A DNA stretch of 64,000 nucleotides, from NCBI RefSeq assembly GCF_008180725.1, contig NZ_VTEV01000005.1, forward strand, positions 279,637-343,636, read 5' to 3'. Shown one piece after another: positions 41,661 to 49,720 of the stretch. The notes under the pieces are model-generated. The model was given only the letters and a program-made list of their open reading frames with translations. It made no database searches and was not told where the DNA came from. Each line of letters begins with the position of its first letter. The stretch's first letter is position 1. This DNA is from Sutcliffiella horikoshii (GTDB taxonomy: Bacteria; Bacillota; Bacilli; Bacillales; Bacillaceae_I). The translations under genes were made by a program, and so were the position numbers.

Positions 41661-41760
41661 TCTATTTGACCGTTTTCCTATCTTGGACAGGGCTTCGGGC
41701 GTATAGACGCCTTCTATTTGACCGTTTTCCTATTTTATCTGAAGCTTCGGGCGTATAGGA
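41661..41760. repeat. 52-bp tandem repeat I (two units)
   Basis: TCTATTTGACCGTTTTCCTAT starts at 41661 and 41713, exactly 52 bp apart; each unit also has GCTTCGGGCGTATAG. The ends TCTAT and ATAGA can pair. Period equals that of arrays G and H. The rest of the gene-free stretch (41761-41989) shows nothing I can name. Confidence 0.75.
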
Positions 41761-41989
41761 AACAATCTAATTGATATCATATGTTTAAATGTCTGCAGGA
41801 ATCAGCTAATATTTTAAAAAAAGCCTCCTCCTGGTTCAAGGTGCCCAACCCCTCAACCCAAAACTTTTCCTCATTCAACTTATTTGCAAGCCTCCCATTC
41901 ATATACCAGAGGGCAAAAAGGTTGCTCTAGACCCACTCGATTGTTGCTGCTTGCTATTATATGTAAGTGCAAATCAGGGAGGCAAAATA

Positions 41990-42430
41990 ATGGAACAAGA
42001 AAAATATAATAACCTCAAATTGGGTGAACGCGGAGCAATCATCAGCATTCTCACTTACATATGCCTGTCCATTCTAAAACTAGTGGTTGGTTTATGACGA
42101 ATTCAGCTGCTTTAAAAGCGGACGGCCTCAACAATACAACTGATATCATCGCATCTCTCGCAGTTCTTATAGGACTTAAACTCTCACAGAGACCTCCAGA
42201 TAAAGATCATGGCTATGGTCATTGGAAAAGTGAAACCATTTCCGCAATGATTGCCTCGTTTATTATGGCGGCAGTCGGAATACAAGTTGTAATAGACGCG
42301 TTCCGCACTATGTTGGAAGGTAGCAAGGAAGCGCCAGATGTGACGGCAGCGTATGTTGCTTTCTTTTCAGCTGGGGTCATGTATTTCGTATATCGCTATA
42401 ACAAGAAGCTTGCCATGAAAATTCAAAGTA
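41990..42430 (+). pseudogene. CDF cation-efflux gene, frameshifted and 3'-truncated
   Basis: ATG 41990 (AGGGAGG upstream) opens GERGAIISILTYICLSILKL, the first helix of CDF transporters, and stops at a TGA after VVGL. Adding one T in the T-run at 42091 restores VVGFMTNSAALKADGLNNTT, the metal-site helix, and DKDHGYGHWKSETISAMIAS. The protein then ends abruptly after YNKKLAMKIQSK, where the family goes on with AAAKDNLSDAW. So it has one indel and a real 3' deletion reaching the MerR gene on the other strand. Confidence 0.8.
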
Positions 42431-43071
42431 AATCCACTTTGGATAGAGGAAAAAGGACCACTAAAAGGCAACGCCAAACAAAGAGCGGCTGGCATTTGTT
42501 CCATATCTATACATCCTTTAATCTCAGCTGCGTCAATACTTTCCGATACAATAAAGCCAATATGTGCCTTAATCACATTTCTTCCTGAAAGATACTTTAA
42601 ATAACAACTTTTTATAGGAACACCTAAGGATTTTAGTTCTTTTATTTTCTCGTTCATTGGTTCCTTAAATTGTCCAACCTTTGACTGAGCCGCAAACCAT
42701 ATGATTGTCTCAGGGCTTTTTTCCACTAAATAGATTTGTTCAAGCTCTTTGTCACTTTCTAAATATTGTAACCCAACAGATAATACATTAAGTCTTTCCT
42801 TTATACTCTGAACCCAAAAATTTACCATTTCGTTGCGTAATTGTTCGTCTGTTTCATTTAGATGTGCTTGAATATCCTTGATTGGAACATCTGCCAAACG
42901 CAAACTAGTAATGACGTTAATGGTCTCAACCTGCCCCTTTGAATAAACCCGATACCCACTCGAATCCCTAGTAACATAACTTAGTAGATTTACTGACTCA
43001 TAATATCTAATGGGACTCTTAGAAATCCCTGTACAATCAGAAAACTCCTGTATAGACATAAACTTACTCAT
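42367..43071 (-). CDS. MerR family regulator with effector domain, altered C-terminus
   Basis: The MerR HTH is clear: MSIQEFSDCTGISKSPIRYY and SGYRVYSKGQVETINVITSL. A coiled-coil and a GyrI-like ligand domain follow. ATG 43071 lies behind GGGGGG. The last 25 residues (SGFTLNFHGKLLVIAIYE) are read antisense through the truncated CDF gene, so the natural C-terminus was probably lost in the same deletion, near 42430-42450. Function of the shortened protein is uncertain. Confidence 0.75.
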   Translation of the reverse strand: MSKFMSIQEFSDCTGISKSPIRYYESVNLLSYVTRDSSGYRVYSKGQVETINVITSLRLADVPIKDIQAHLNETDEQLRNEMVNFWVQSIKERLNVLSVGLQYLESDKELEQIYLVEKSPETIIWFAAQSKVGQFKEPMNEKIKELKSLGVPIKSCYLKYLSGRNVIKAHIGFIVSESIDAAEIKGCIDMEQMPAALCLALPFSGPFSSIQSGFTLNFHGKLLVIAIYEIHDPS

Positions 43072-43143
43072 ACCAGCCCCCCTAACTGTTAACTCCATCG
43101 TACAACTTAAAGTAACTTGAAGGTCAAGAAAAAAAGAACCAAA

Positions 43144-43163
43144 GGGACAGGCACCTCGACCCA
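43144..43163 (+). repeat. REP-like element, half copy
   Basis: GGGACAGGCACCTCGACCCA lies between the ends of the MerR start region and the Lrp stop; one arm only. Confidence 0.65.
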
Positions 43164-43164
43164 T

Positions 43165-43587
43165 CTACACAACCGGCTTAAACTCCACCACCGAAGACAA
43201 CTTTATCAAAGTCGACGGCTCTCCAAAAGGCAAAGTCGCATCAATGAATTCCTCAAGCTCTTTCACCGACTCCCCCACCACTTTCACCAAATAACTATAC
43301 TGACCCGCGAGTCGATGGCACTCCACTACAACCGGATGCTCTCTACAAAAATCCCTGAATTTTTTCCCTTGCTTCGTATCAAACAGAATAAAAGCAGTCA
43401 CATTTTTACCAATTTTTCCAGGATTTACAATCGCCCTGTACCCCTTTATCACTTCTTTCTCTTCAAGCTTTTTCACCCGCTCATTGGTAGCCGGCGTGGA
43501 AAGCCCAACCCTCTTCCCAAGTTCGGTCATCGAGATTCTAGCATTTTCTTGAAGATGTCTAAGGATACTTTGATCTATCTCATCCAA
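43165..43587 (-). CDS. Lrp/AsnC family transcriptional regulator
   Basis: The HTH reads DQSILRHLQENARISMTELG, then VGLSTPATNERVKKLEEKEV. The RAM effector domain follows (residues 65-140), with HRLAGQYSYLVKVVGESVKE. Length 140 is typical. It would regulate amino-acid metabolism or transport genes; target unknown. It precedes a divergent GNAT gene. Confidence 0.9.
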   Translation of the reverse strand: MDEIDQSILRHLQENARISMTELGKRVGLSTPATNERVKKLEEKEVIKGYRAIVNPGKIGKNVTAFILFDTKQGKKFRDFCREHPVVVECHRLAGQYSYLVKVVGESVKELEEFIDATLPFGEPSTLIKLSSVVEFKPVV

Positions 43588-43741
43588 GGCTTTTTCCTCC
43601 TTAACAATAAAAAATAAAGTAATTAACTACTATTATAATAAAATAGCAAGTTAACTTCGCAAATAACCTTCGAAAGTTTATATAAATAAAACACCCAACC
43701 CTATAAAATATAACTAACTTAAAGTAAGGGAGAGTTCAACA

Positions 43742-44191
43742 ATGGAAATCTATCAAGCTACTATGGAAGACCTAGATGGTGTTGCAGGTTTATTTAATAT
43801 GTATCGTACTTTCTATCAACAAATATCAGATTTAAATGGGGCAAAGGCTTTTATTAAAAGTCGCTTAGAAAACGGGGATTCTGTAATTTTCGTTGCAAAA
43901 AACAATCATGATTATGTCGGATTCACACAACTCTATCCCACCTTTTCGTCTATTTCAATGAAACGAGCGTGGATTTTAAATGACATGTTTGTAGATGCAA
44001 ACGCCAGAAATCACGGGGTTGGAGGGGAGCTTTTACAAAAAGTAAAAGAGTTTGCCAGTCAAACAGGTGCTAAAAGTATCACGTTAGAAACAACACCAGA
44101 TAATGAAACTGCCCAGCGATTATACGAAAAAAGCGGATATAAAAAGGATGATCAATTTTACCATTATCACCTAGAACTTAGGGAGAGTTAA
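43742..44191 (+). CDS. GNAT family N-acetyltransferase
   Basis: The 149-residue protein has YVGFTQLYPTFSSISMKRAW, ILNDMFVDANARNHGVGGEL with the acetyl-CoA loop, and TTPDNETAQRLYEKSGYKKD. Complete and intact. It is divergent from the Lrp gene, 154 bp apart. Substrate unknown. Confidence 0.9.
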   Translation: MEIYQATMEDLDGVAGLFNMYRTFYQQISDLNGAKAFIKSRLENGDSVIFVAKNNHDYVGFTQLYPTFSSISMKRAWILNDMFVDANARNHGVGGELLQKVKEFASQTGAKSITLETTPDNETAQRLYEKSGYKKDDQFYHYHLELRES

Positions 44192-44303
44192 CCCGCATTT
44201 CACCATCCGCTTCTACTGCTATTCATGATTAATTCCATCCCTTTTCATATCCTCAAGTCCATTAACATATATTGGTTTATGTTAATGATTAGAAGGGGTA
44301 CGG

Positions 44304-45146
44304 ATGGATGATTTCTTTATAATTTTATCTCTTATTTCCATCTTAGCATTTCTTTTTGGCATGATTAAGCCCGGTATAGTATTGTCTTGGGCTCCTGAAG
44401 ACAAGAGAAAAAGAAAGTACGTGGCGATGTATTTTGGAATTGCAACAGTGGCTTTTTTTATTTTATTCGGCATAACAACACCTCCCACTAGCGAGAGTAC
44501 AGCAAAAAGTGAGGAAATAGAGAAAGAAGAAGAATCGAAGAATGAAGCTAATGACGCTGCAAAGGAAGAGGAAGAAGAAAAGGCTGAACAAGACGCCGAA
44601 GAGCAAGCCAGAATAGACGCTGAAGAACAAGCTAAAAAAGACGCCGAAGAGCAAGCTAGAAAAGACGCTGAAGAACAAGCTAAAAAAGAAGCGGAAGAAG
44701 CAGCTAAAAATGCTGAAACAGCATCACAAGGGCAAGCTGTTCAAATGGCCGAAGACTACCTTAATTACACGGCTTTTTCAAGAAGCGGCTTGATTGCACA
44801 GTTAGAATATGAAGGGTTCGATAACACTGATGCTACTTATGAGGTAGATAAACTTCAGGTAGACTGGCAAGCCCAAGCAGTTCAAACGGCTCAAGATTAC
44901 CTGGACTACACTTCATTTTCGAAAACTGGCTTAATCCAACAGCTAGAATTTGAAGGTTTCAGTAATGCGGATGCTACTTTTGCTGTAGATACACTCCATG
45001 TAGATTGGCAAGCCCAAGCAGTCCAAATGGCTCAAAACTACCTTGATTACACTGCATTCTCAAGAAGTGGCTTAATCCAACAGCTAGAATTTGAAGGATT
45101 CAGCAATGAGGATGCTACTTATGCTGTGGACGAAGTAGGGCTGTAG
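44304..45146 (+). CDS. Membrane protein with coiled coil and three Ltp repeats
   Basis: Two membrane helices (residues 5-27 and 38-60) are followed by an 80-residue charged coiled coil of near-perfect AEEQARKDAEEQAKK units, then three copies (about 48 residues each, from residue 147) of AVQMAEDYLNYTAFSRSGLI-type repeats with QLEFEGFSNEDATYAVD. These are the Ltp (host cell surface-exposed lipoprotein) repeats, first known from a superinfection-exclusion lipoprotein of a Streptococcus phage. Here a membrane anchor replaces the lipobox. The start codon at 44304 is ATG behind AAGGGGTACGG. A strong terminator follows. Confidence 0.8.
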   Translation: MDDFFIILSLISILAFLFGMIKPGIVLSWAPEDKRKRKYVAMYFGIATVAFFILFGITTPPTSESTAKSEEIEKEEESKNEANDAAKEEEEEKAEQDAEEQARIDAEEQAKKDAEEQARKDAEEQAKKEAEEAAKNAETASQGQAVQMAEDYLNYTAFSRSGLIAQLEYEGFDNTDATYEVDKLQVDWQAQAVQTAQDYLDYTSFSKTGLIQQLEFEGFSNADATFAVDTLHVDWQAQAVQMAQNYLDYTAFSRSGLIQQLEFEGFSNEDATYAVDEVGL

Positions 45147-45168
45147 TTCTACCCACGAACACAAAAAG

Positions 45169-45200
45169 ACATGTCACATCGACATGTCTCTTTGTGTTTG
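45169..45200 (+). terminator. Terminator of Ltp-repeat gene
   Basis: ACACAAAAAGACATGTC pairs with GACATGTCTCTTTGTGT around five bases, then TTTG. Confidence 0.8.
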
Positions 45201-45215
45201 GTTAAAGGTGTTAAA

Positions 45216-45236
45216 TGGGTCGTCGTGCCTGTCCCT
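45216..45236 (-). repeat. REP-like element, half copy
   Basis: TGGGTCGTCGTGCCTGTCCC is the second arm only, just past the AztD-like gene end. Confidence 0.65.
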
Positions 45237-45242
45237 TCTACC

Positions 45243-46541
45243 CTAGTTCGCCGACACAGCTAGAATACTTGTTGGTTGTACCTCTATAGTTAATACAGTT
45301 TCCACTTTATCACCATTCACCAGCAGTATTTTATTATCAATTGGATCAGTAACCAAAATACGGTCATCCATCAATGCAATAGTCGGATACACTGTACCAT
45401 GTCCATGACCTTCTACTAGTTCAAATGCATCGACCACTTTTACCTCTGATTTAATTTCACCCTTTTCCAAGTCGATTTGGTAAAGAACTCCGTCAATTCC
45501 AAGAACATATCCGTCCCCTGTTCTACTAACAGCCATTGAACTAGTATATTGTGTGCCAATGTCCATCTTCTTTAGAGACTTGTCGACAGTATTAATGATG
45601 GTGACATTTGTATTAAGTTCTGGGTTTTCCTTGCTGCTATAGTTTCCTAACATGTATAGGCTGCCGTCGTGGCTCTTGATTGTCCCAACGCGAGCTCCCT
45701 CGTCAGGAAGGGTTAGTTCTAGACCTTCATTGTCATGAGATGTATAAAGGAAAACTTGCCCTTCACAGCCGAAAGCCACTATTTCATCTTCCTTTGATCC
45801 ACTAGAAGCCTCACCATGTAGACCAGGGCAAGAATCAAAACGAGAAAGTTCTTTACCTTCTTTATCATAGATGATGATACCTTCTGGAAGTGTTTGTGGG
45901 TCATGTTCATCTGTGTAAGAAACGGCGTAACTTCCGTTGGTTAATGGAACCGCCACTCCATGATGTTCAATTCCAGGAATCGTTAAAAGCGGGGTTGGCT
46001 TTGTTTCTGTTTTTAAACTTACATTCGTATAAATTTCAGTGGAACCATCTCCATCATAGAAGATTGCGGTCTTACTACCATGACCTGTAATATGAGTTGG
46101 TTCTAACCCATTAATGCTGTATGTAGATAATACTGGTTCTTCTGCATTTGTATGGCCGTGGTCCCCATGGTCCTCTGTCCACACTCCCAAATCCAGAAGT
46201 TTTAGAACCCCTTCTTCCCGATTATTCAGGAAGGCATGACGATGATCCGCTGCAAGAGCTAGAGCACTAGTGCCTGTTTCCATCGTATCGAGGATAGCAA
46301 AATTACTGTCTGCAATAATGACACCACCGTCATATCCTATTGCCAATCTTGTTCCATCTACCTCTTCGTGGCTGTCTTCCTCTTCTTCGTGATCGTGGTC
46401 ATCTTCTTCCTTTGCATGATCTTCTTTTACTTCCGTTTTGTTATCTGACTCTTTTTCCTCGAAAGTTGTCGAGTTTCCACTACACCCTGCAACCAGTAGC
46501 ATAGCAAATAATAATAAAATAATTGCCTTTACATTATTCAA
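45243..46541 (-). CDS. AztD-like zinc-binding lipoprotein
   Basis: A lipobox signal peptide (LLFAMLLVAGC) is followed by a His/Asp/Glu-rich metal stretch (residues 40-60: KEDHAKEEDDHDHEEEE) and a beta-propeller-like domain with paired His motifs (GDHGHTN, HITGHGS, IEHHGVAV, LVEGHGHGTVY). This matches AztD, a zinc chaperone that feeds a zinc ABC importer. A near-perfect Zur box lies 20 bp upstream, so it should be made under zinc starvation. No importer genes are adjacent. ATG 46541. Confidence 0.78.
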   Translation of the reverse strand: MNNVKAIILLLFAMLLVAGCSGNSTTFEEKESDNKTEVKEDHAKEEDDHDHEEEEDSHEEVDGTRLAIGYDGGVIIADSNFAILDTMETGTSALALAADHRHAFLNNREEGVLKLLDLGVWTEDHGDHGHTNAEEPVLSTYSINGLEPTHITGHGSKTAIFYDGDGSTEIYTNVSLKTETKPTPLLTIPGIEHHGVAVPLTNGSYAVSYTDEHDPQTLPEGIIIYDKEGKELSRFDSCPGLHGEASSGSKEDEIVAFGCEGQVFLYTSHDNEGLELTLPDEGARVGTIKSHDGSLYMLGNYSSKENPELNTNVTIINTVDKSLKKMDIGTQYTSSMAVSRTGDGYVLGIDGVLYQIDLEKGEIKSEVKVVDAFELVEGHGHGTVYPTIALMDDRILVTDPIDNKILLVNGDKVETVLTIEVQPTSILAVSAN

Positions 46542-46559
46542 TTTTCAGACTCTCCTTTT

Positions 46560-46580
46560 AAATAGTAATGATTACGATTT
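46560..46580. promoter_or_regulatory. Zur box
   Basis: AAATAGTAAT-G-ATTACGATTT matches the Bacillus Zur consensus AAATCGTAAT-N-ATTACGATTT with one mismatch. It sits in the promoter region of the AztD-like gene. Confidence 0.85.
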
Positions 46581-46618
46581 AAATATTACCTCTCTCCTTT
46601 GGTTTCGTCAAGAGTTTT

Positions 46619-46686
46619 GGGGACGGGTTTCTCGACCTACTAATCGTTTTTCACAGATTATGAATGGGTCACGGTGCCTGTCCCCT
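46619..46686. repeat. REP-like element, two arms spread over 68 bp
   Basis: GGGGACGGGTTTCTCGACC and GGGTCACGGTGCCTGTCCCC form the outer arms, with about 25 unrelated bases between. It lies between the Zur box and the nuclease gene. Confidence 0.65.
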
Positions 46687-46806
46687 CGACTCCCTCCCTG
46701 TGCTAAAAGCCTCATTTACTGCGATTTACACAATTTTTACACAATTTTCAAACCTCCTGATGTACGCTATTTATGTAAACAAGCAACCACTAGGAGGAGA
46801 AACCGT

Positions 46807-47979
46807 TTGAATCAATTTAACAAGAAAGTTCGCGGCTTATTTATTTTCTTATTTGTTTTTACCCTTGCATGCTCCCACGCCGTACCTGATAAGATGAGCG
46901 CTGCCGGTTCTGGTACTTGGAGCTCTCCGTTTACTGTGAGTCAAGCAAATTCCAATCAAAACGGTTCTACTCAGACTGTCGAAGGCTATGTAGTGGGACA
47001 GCCAACCGCTACCAATACAGTGGTTACGAGCAATTTCCCTAACGACTATGCACTAGCGTTAGCCGACAGTCCGTCTGAAACAAGCACAGCCAAAATGATT
47101 TATGTTCAAATTCCTTCTTCCTTCCGTTCAGGCTATGGACTGAAGAGCAACCCAGACCTAATGGGGAAAAAAATGAAGGTTACTGGTTCTTTAACAGCTT
47201 ACTTCTCTCATTCAGGTATCAAAAACGCATCTGCATTTGAGGTAGTCGATGGAGGGACCACAGACCCTACCGATCCAACGGACCCACCACCAAGCTATGA
47301 TTCATATTACAGCTCTGCAGAAGGAAAAACAGGATCCGCATTAAAAACAGCGCTACATAACATCATCGACGATCACCAAACTCTATCCTATGATGCTGTG
47401 TGGGATGCGTTGCGTAATACAGATGAAGACCCAGCAAACGCTAACAATGTTCTTTTACTATATACCGGCCGTTCTCAATCCAAGTTCATGAACGGGGGCG
47501 GAGTAAACGACTGGAACCGCGAGCACGTTTGGGCAAAGTCCCACGGTGACTTCGGTACCACACAAGGTCCTGGAACAGACCTTCACCACCTGCGCCCTAC
47601 GGATGTGACGGTAAACTCCTCTAGAGGAAACCTGGACTTTGATAACGGTGGAAGCCAGCATTCTGAAGCACCAGGAAACTATTATGACAGTGATTCCTGG
47701 GAGCCGCGTGATGAAGTAAAAGGCGACGTGGCACGCATGATTTTCTATATGGCGGTTCGCTATGAAGGAGACAGTGGAGAACTAGATTTAGAGATTAATA
47801 ACTACGTAAACAACGGCAGTGCCCCTTACCATGGCAAACTGTCCGTCCTGCTACAATGGCACGCAGAAGACCCAGTGGATGCAAGAGAAATCCGCCGCAA
47901 CAATATCATCTTCGAAAACTACCAAGGAAACCGCAACCCATTCATCGACCACCCGGAATTTGCGGAGATGATTTGGTAG
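46807..47979 (+). CDS. Secreted endonuclease I-type nuclease with N-terminal DUF6359-like domain
   Basis: I use TTG 46807 as start since GGAGGAG lies ten bases upstream. A signal peptide (GLFIFLFVFTLACSHAVP) leads to an OB-like domain (GTWSSPFTVSQANSNQNGST to ASAFEVVDG) and, after a Thr/Pro linker (DPTDPTDPP), an endonuclease I domain: YDAVWDALRNTDEDPAN, then the beta-beta-alpha-metal motif WNREHVWAKSHG and LHHLRPTDVTVNSSRGN. Relatives such as Bacillus Bsn are secreted non-specific nucleases. It is likely a DNA/RNA scavenger. C-terminus complete; terminator follows. Confidence 0.88.
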   Translation: MNQFNKKVRGLFIFLFVFTLACSHAVPDKMSAAGSGTWSSPFTVSQANSNQNGSTQTVEGYVVGQPTATNTVVTSNFPNDYALALADSPSETSTAKMIYVQIPSSFRSGYGLKSNPDLMGKKMKVTGSLTAYFSHSGIKNASAFEVVDGGTTDPTDPTDPPPSYDSYYSSAEGKTGSALKTALHNIIDDHQTLSYDAVWDALRNTDEDPANANNVLLLYTGRSQSKFMNGGGVNDWNREHVWAKSHGDFGTTQGPGTDLHHLRPTDVTVNSSRGNLDFDNGGSQHSEAPGNYYDSDSWEPRDEVKGDVARMIFYMAVRYEGDSGELDLEINNYVNNGSAPYHGKLSVLLQWHAEDPVDAREIRRNNIIFENYQGNRNPFIDHPEFAEMIW

Positions 47980-47993
47980 GACATTATATGAGG

Positions 47994-48025
47994 ACAGAAC
48001 TCTGTTGGGGTTCTGTTCTTTTTTT
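47994..48025 (+). terminator. Terminator of nuclease gene
   Basis: ACAGAAC pairs with GTTCTGT and is followed by TTCTTTTTTT. Confidence 0.85.
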
Positions 48026-48155
48026 ACACTTTATAATTGGCTAAGGGTTTGATTGTCCAAGGTACCTCCTGAGGTTCAACTGCTTTTAATGCTTTCTATT
48101 AGTAAAGTTCAATTTTTTAATAGAAAATGACTCTGTTTTTGTGAATAAAATATGA

Positions 48156-48366
48156 TTCGGACATTTCTCCTGTTGCTTCGGACAATTAAGTCGATAAATG
48201 GCGGGGGCTTCGGACATATCCAAGCGACATTTGGTCATCTTTTTACCACCTTCGGACACCCCAAAAATTCGTTCGGTCAATTAACCCTAATCTTCGGCCA
48301 ACTTTGCTCAAACTTTGGTCAACTTTTCAAAATCTTCGGTCAAAAATCAAAAAACTTCGGACATTT
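48156..48366. repeat. 21-bp tandem array F (TTCGGACAA)
   Basis: TTCGG or TTTGG starts at 48156, 48177, 48209, 48230, 48251, 48272, 48293, 48314, 48335 and 48356. All steps are 21 bp except one of 32. The core TTCGGACA or TTTGGTCA is kept while 12-13 bases vary. It is the main content of the gene-free stretch 47980-48586, with a terminator on each side; nothing else is seen there. Confidence 0.92.
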
Positions 48367-48550
48367 GATTAAATGCGGTTCGCTGTTTCCTCATTACGAT
48401 TTTCAGGGATACATTTTAATGACATAGATTAAATTGACTAGGTAAATAATTCATTTAACTTTTTGAAGCCTACCCAATTAATACTTGCTGAAAAATTGTC
48501 TTAGATTCAACCCGAACCACCCCAATATTAACGCAAATTCTATATTTAAA

Positions 48551-48577
48551 AGAGACATGTCGAATTGGCATGTCTCT
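48551..48577 (-). terminator. Terminator of ArsR gene
   Basis: AGAGACATG pairs with CATGTCTCT around nine bases; leftward it runs into TTTTAAATA. Confidence 0.7.
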
Positions 48578-48586
48578 TCTTATTTT

Positions 48587-48904
48587 CTAATCATCTTTTT
48601 CAACAATATGTTTAAGAATGGACAATTTGTTATTCCAAAACTGCTCATAATAAGATAACCATTGTTTTACTTCTGTTAGCGGTTCTGGATGCAATTGATA
48701 AATCTTTTCTCGGCCAACCTTTTTACCACTGACTAAATTAGCTTCTGAGAGAATATGAAGATGTTTTGCTATGGCTGTACGACTAATCGGAAAATGAGAT
48801 GTTATTTCTGAAATAGCTAATTCTTTGTTAGCAAGCAATCCGAGAACTTCTCTTCTTGTTGGATCAGCAATAGCTTGAAAAACATCATGCTTTACCGCCG
48901 TCAC
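48587..48904 (-). CDS. ArsR family regulator
   Basis: The 105-residue winged-helix protein has FQAIADPTRREVLGLLANKE, EITSHFPISRTAIAKHLHIL and GREKIYQLHPEPL. No metal-binding CxC is seen; it belongs to the SdpR-like branch that is paired with SRPBCC proteins. The start is GTG 48904, directly after the TAA of the upstream SRPBCC gene, so the two are coupled. The order (SRPBCC first) is the reverse of the usual. Confidence 0.88.
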   Translation of the reverse strand: MTAVKHDVFQAIADPTRREVLGLLANKELAISEITSHFPISRTAIAKHLHILSEANLVSGKKVGREKIYQLHPEPLTEVKQWLSYYEQFWNNKLSILKHIVEKDD

Positions 48905-49325
48905 TTATCCTTCCACAACCTTTTTAAGTCGATCATTAACAATCTCCACCCAACCATCATTCATTCTCTCACGAATCACAGAACTCTTTGCGTTTGCTTT
49001 TGGAAGAACAGTATCTGGAGATTTCCACCCACTATGTATTAATGTAAATTCTGTCTTTTCGCCTAGGTCTTTTTAAAAGGAAAGAAACTACCCATCCATC
49101 TGTATCCCATGAGAAGGAGATTTTATTTGGTTCATCCACTTCTAATACTTTACACGGAGATGGTCCAAATGGGGATTGTACATGGAATTCATGTCCTTCT
49201 CTAGCCTCGAAATCATTAGGCATAAACCATGCAGCAATACCTTCAGAAGTCGATACCGTGGCCCATACTTTTTGTATAGGTGCTTCAAATATAACTGTTT
49301 GCTTAATATCCTGTAATGTCTCCAT
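48905..49325 (-). pseudogene. SRPBCC (AHSA1-like) gene with one-base frameshift
   Basis: From ATG 49325 it reads [20 protein letters not shown] and the START/AHSA1 fold up to WVVSFLLK, then goes out of frame in an A-run (T5 at 49070-49074 on the + strand). Dropping one base restores [20 protein letters not shown] and the end [11 protein letters not shown], with TAA at 48905-48907. The corrected protein is 139 residues, the normal length. It is likely co-regulated with the ArsR gene. Sequencing error is a real possibility. Confidence 0.8.
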
Positions 49326-49344
49326 TCAAATTTCTCCTTTTTCA

Positions 49345-49378
49345 CTCAAATACAAAACCATTTGGTTTCGTATTTGAG
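49345..49378. promoter_or_regulatory. 34-bp palindrome, candidate ArsR operator
   Basis: CTCAAATAC and GTATTTGAG flank an inner AAACCA-TT-TGGTTT dyad, starting 20 bp upstream of the SRPBCC gene. A further half site TTTTGGTTTC lies at about 49390. Position and symmetry fit an autoregulatory ArsR site. Confidence 0.6.
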
Positions 49379-49399
49379 TATATAACACCTTTTGGTTTC

Positions 49400-49690
49400 A
49401 TTTAAACTACAGCTATTGGGATGTTATTGGATGGCTATCTACTCCCTTATTGCGACACGATTACGTTTCGACCTGACTAGAAAAATACCAATATATTTGT
49501 AAAATAAGAGACTTGACCTACGAAAATAACAATAAGTAGAAAAGTTCCTGCTCTTCGATGACAGAATCGACTGTTCCCTTTCTTTTTTGTCACCAGCAGA
49601 ACATCTCACTCACATTTTAAAGGATAAACGGACAGGAGTGCATGCCCCTTCAATCCGAAAAAGGATTTCCCACCTATTTATAGAATAGTT
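49400..49690. other. Gene-free stretch, nothing recognised
   Basis: I see no reading frame with a ribosome site, no stable hairpin with a U-tract and no array here. A degenerate GGACAGG-N4-GCATGCCCC at about 49630 may be a worn REP-like copy. Confidence 0.4.
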
Positions 49691-49720
49691 CATTTATTGG
49701 GAAGGAAAAGGAGGAAAAAA

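Noticed and set aside
46438-46806. N-terminal extension of the nuclease
   Set aside because: The extra stretch is antisense to the AztD-like gene and covers the Zur box and a REP-like element; the GGAGGAG before TTG 46807 fits a later start with a signal peptide.
48086-48427. Frames of 64 and 91 codons over array F
   Set aside because: Repeat-derived (FGHL/FGQL heptads), no ribosome site.
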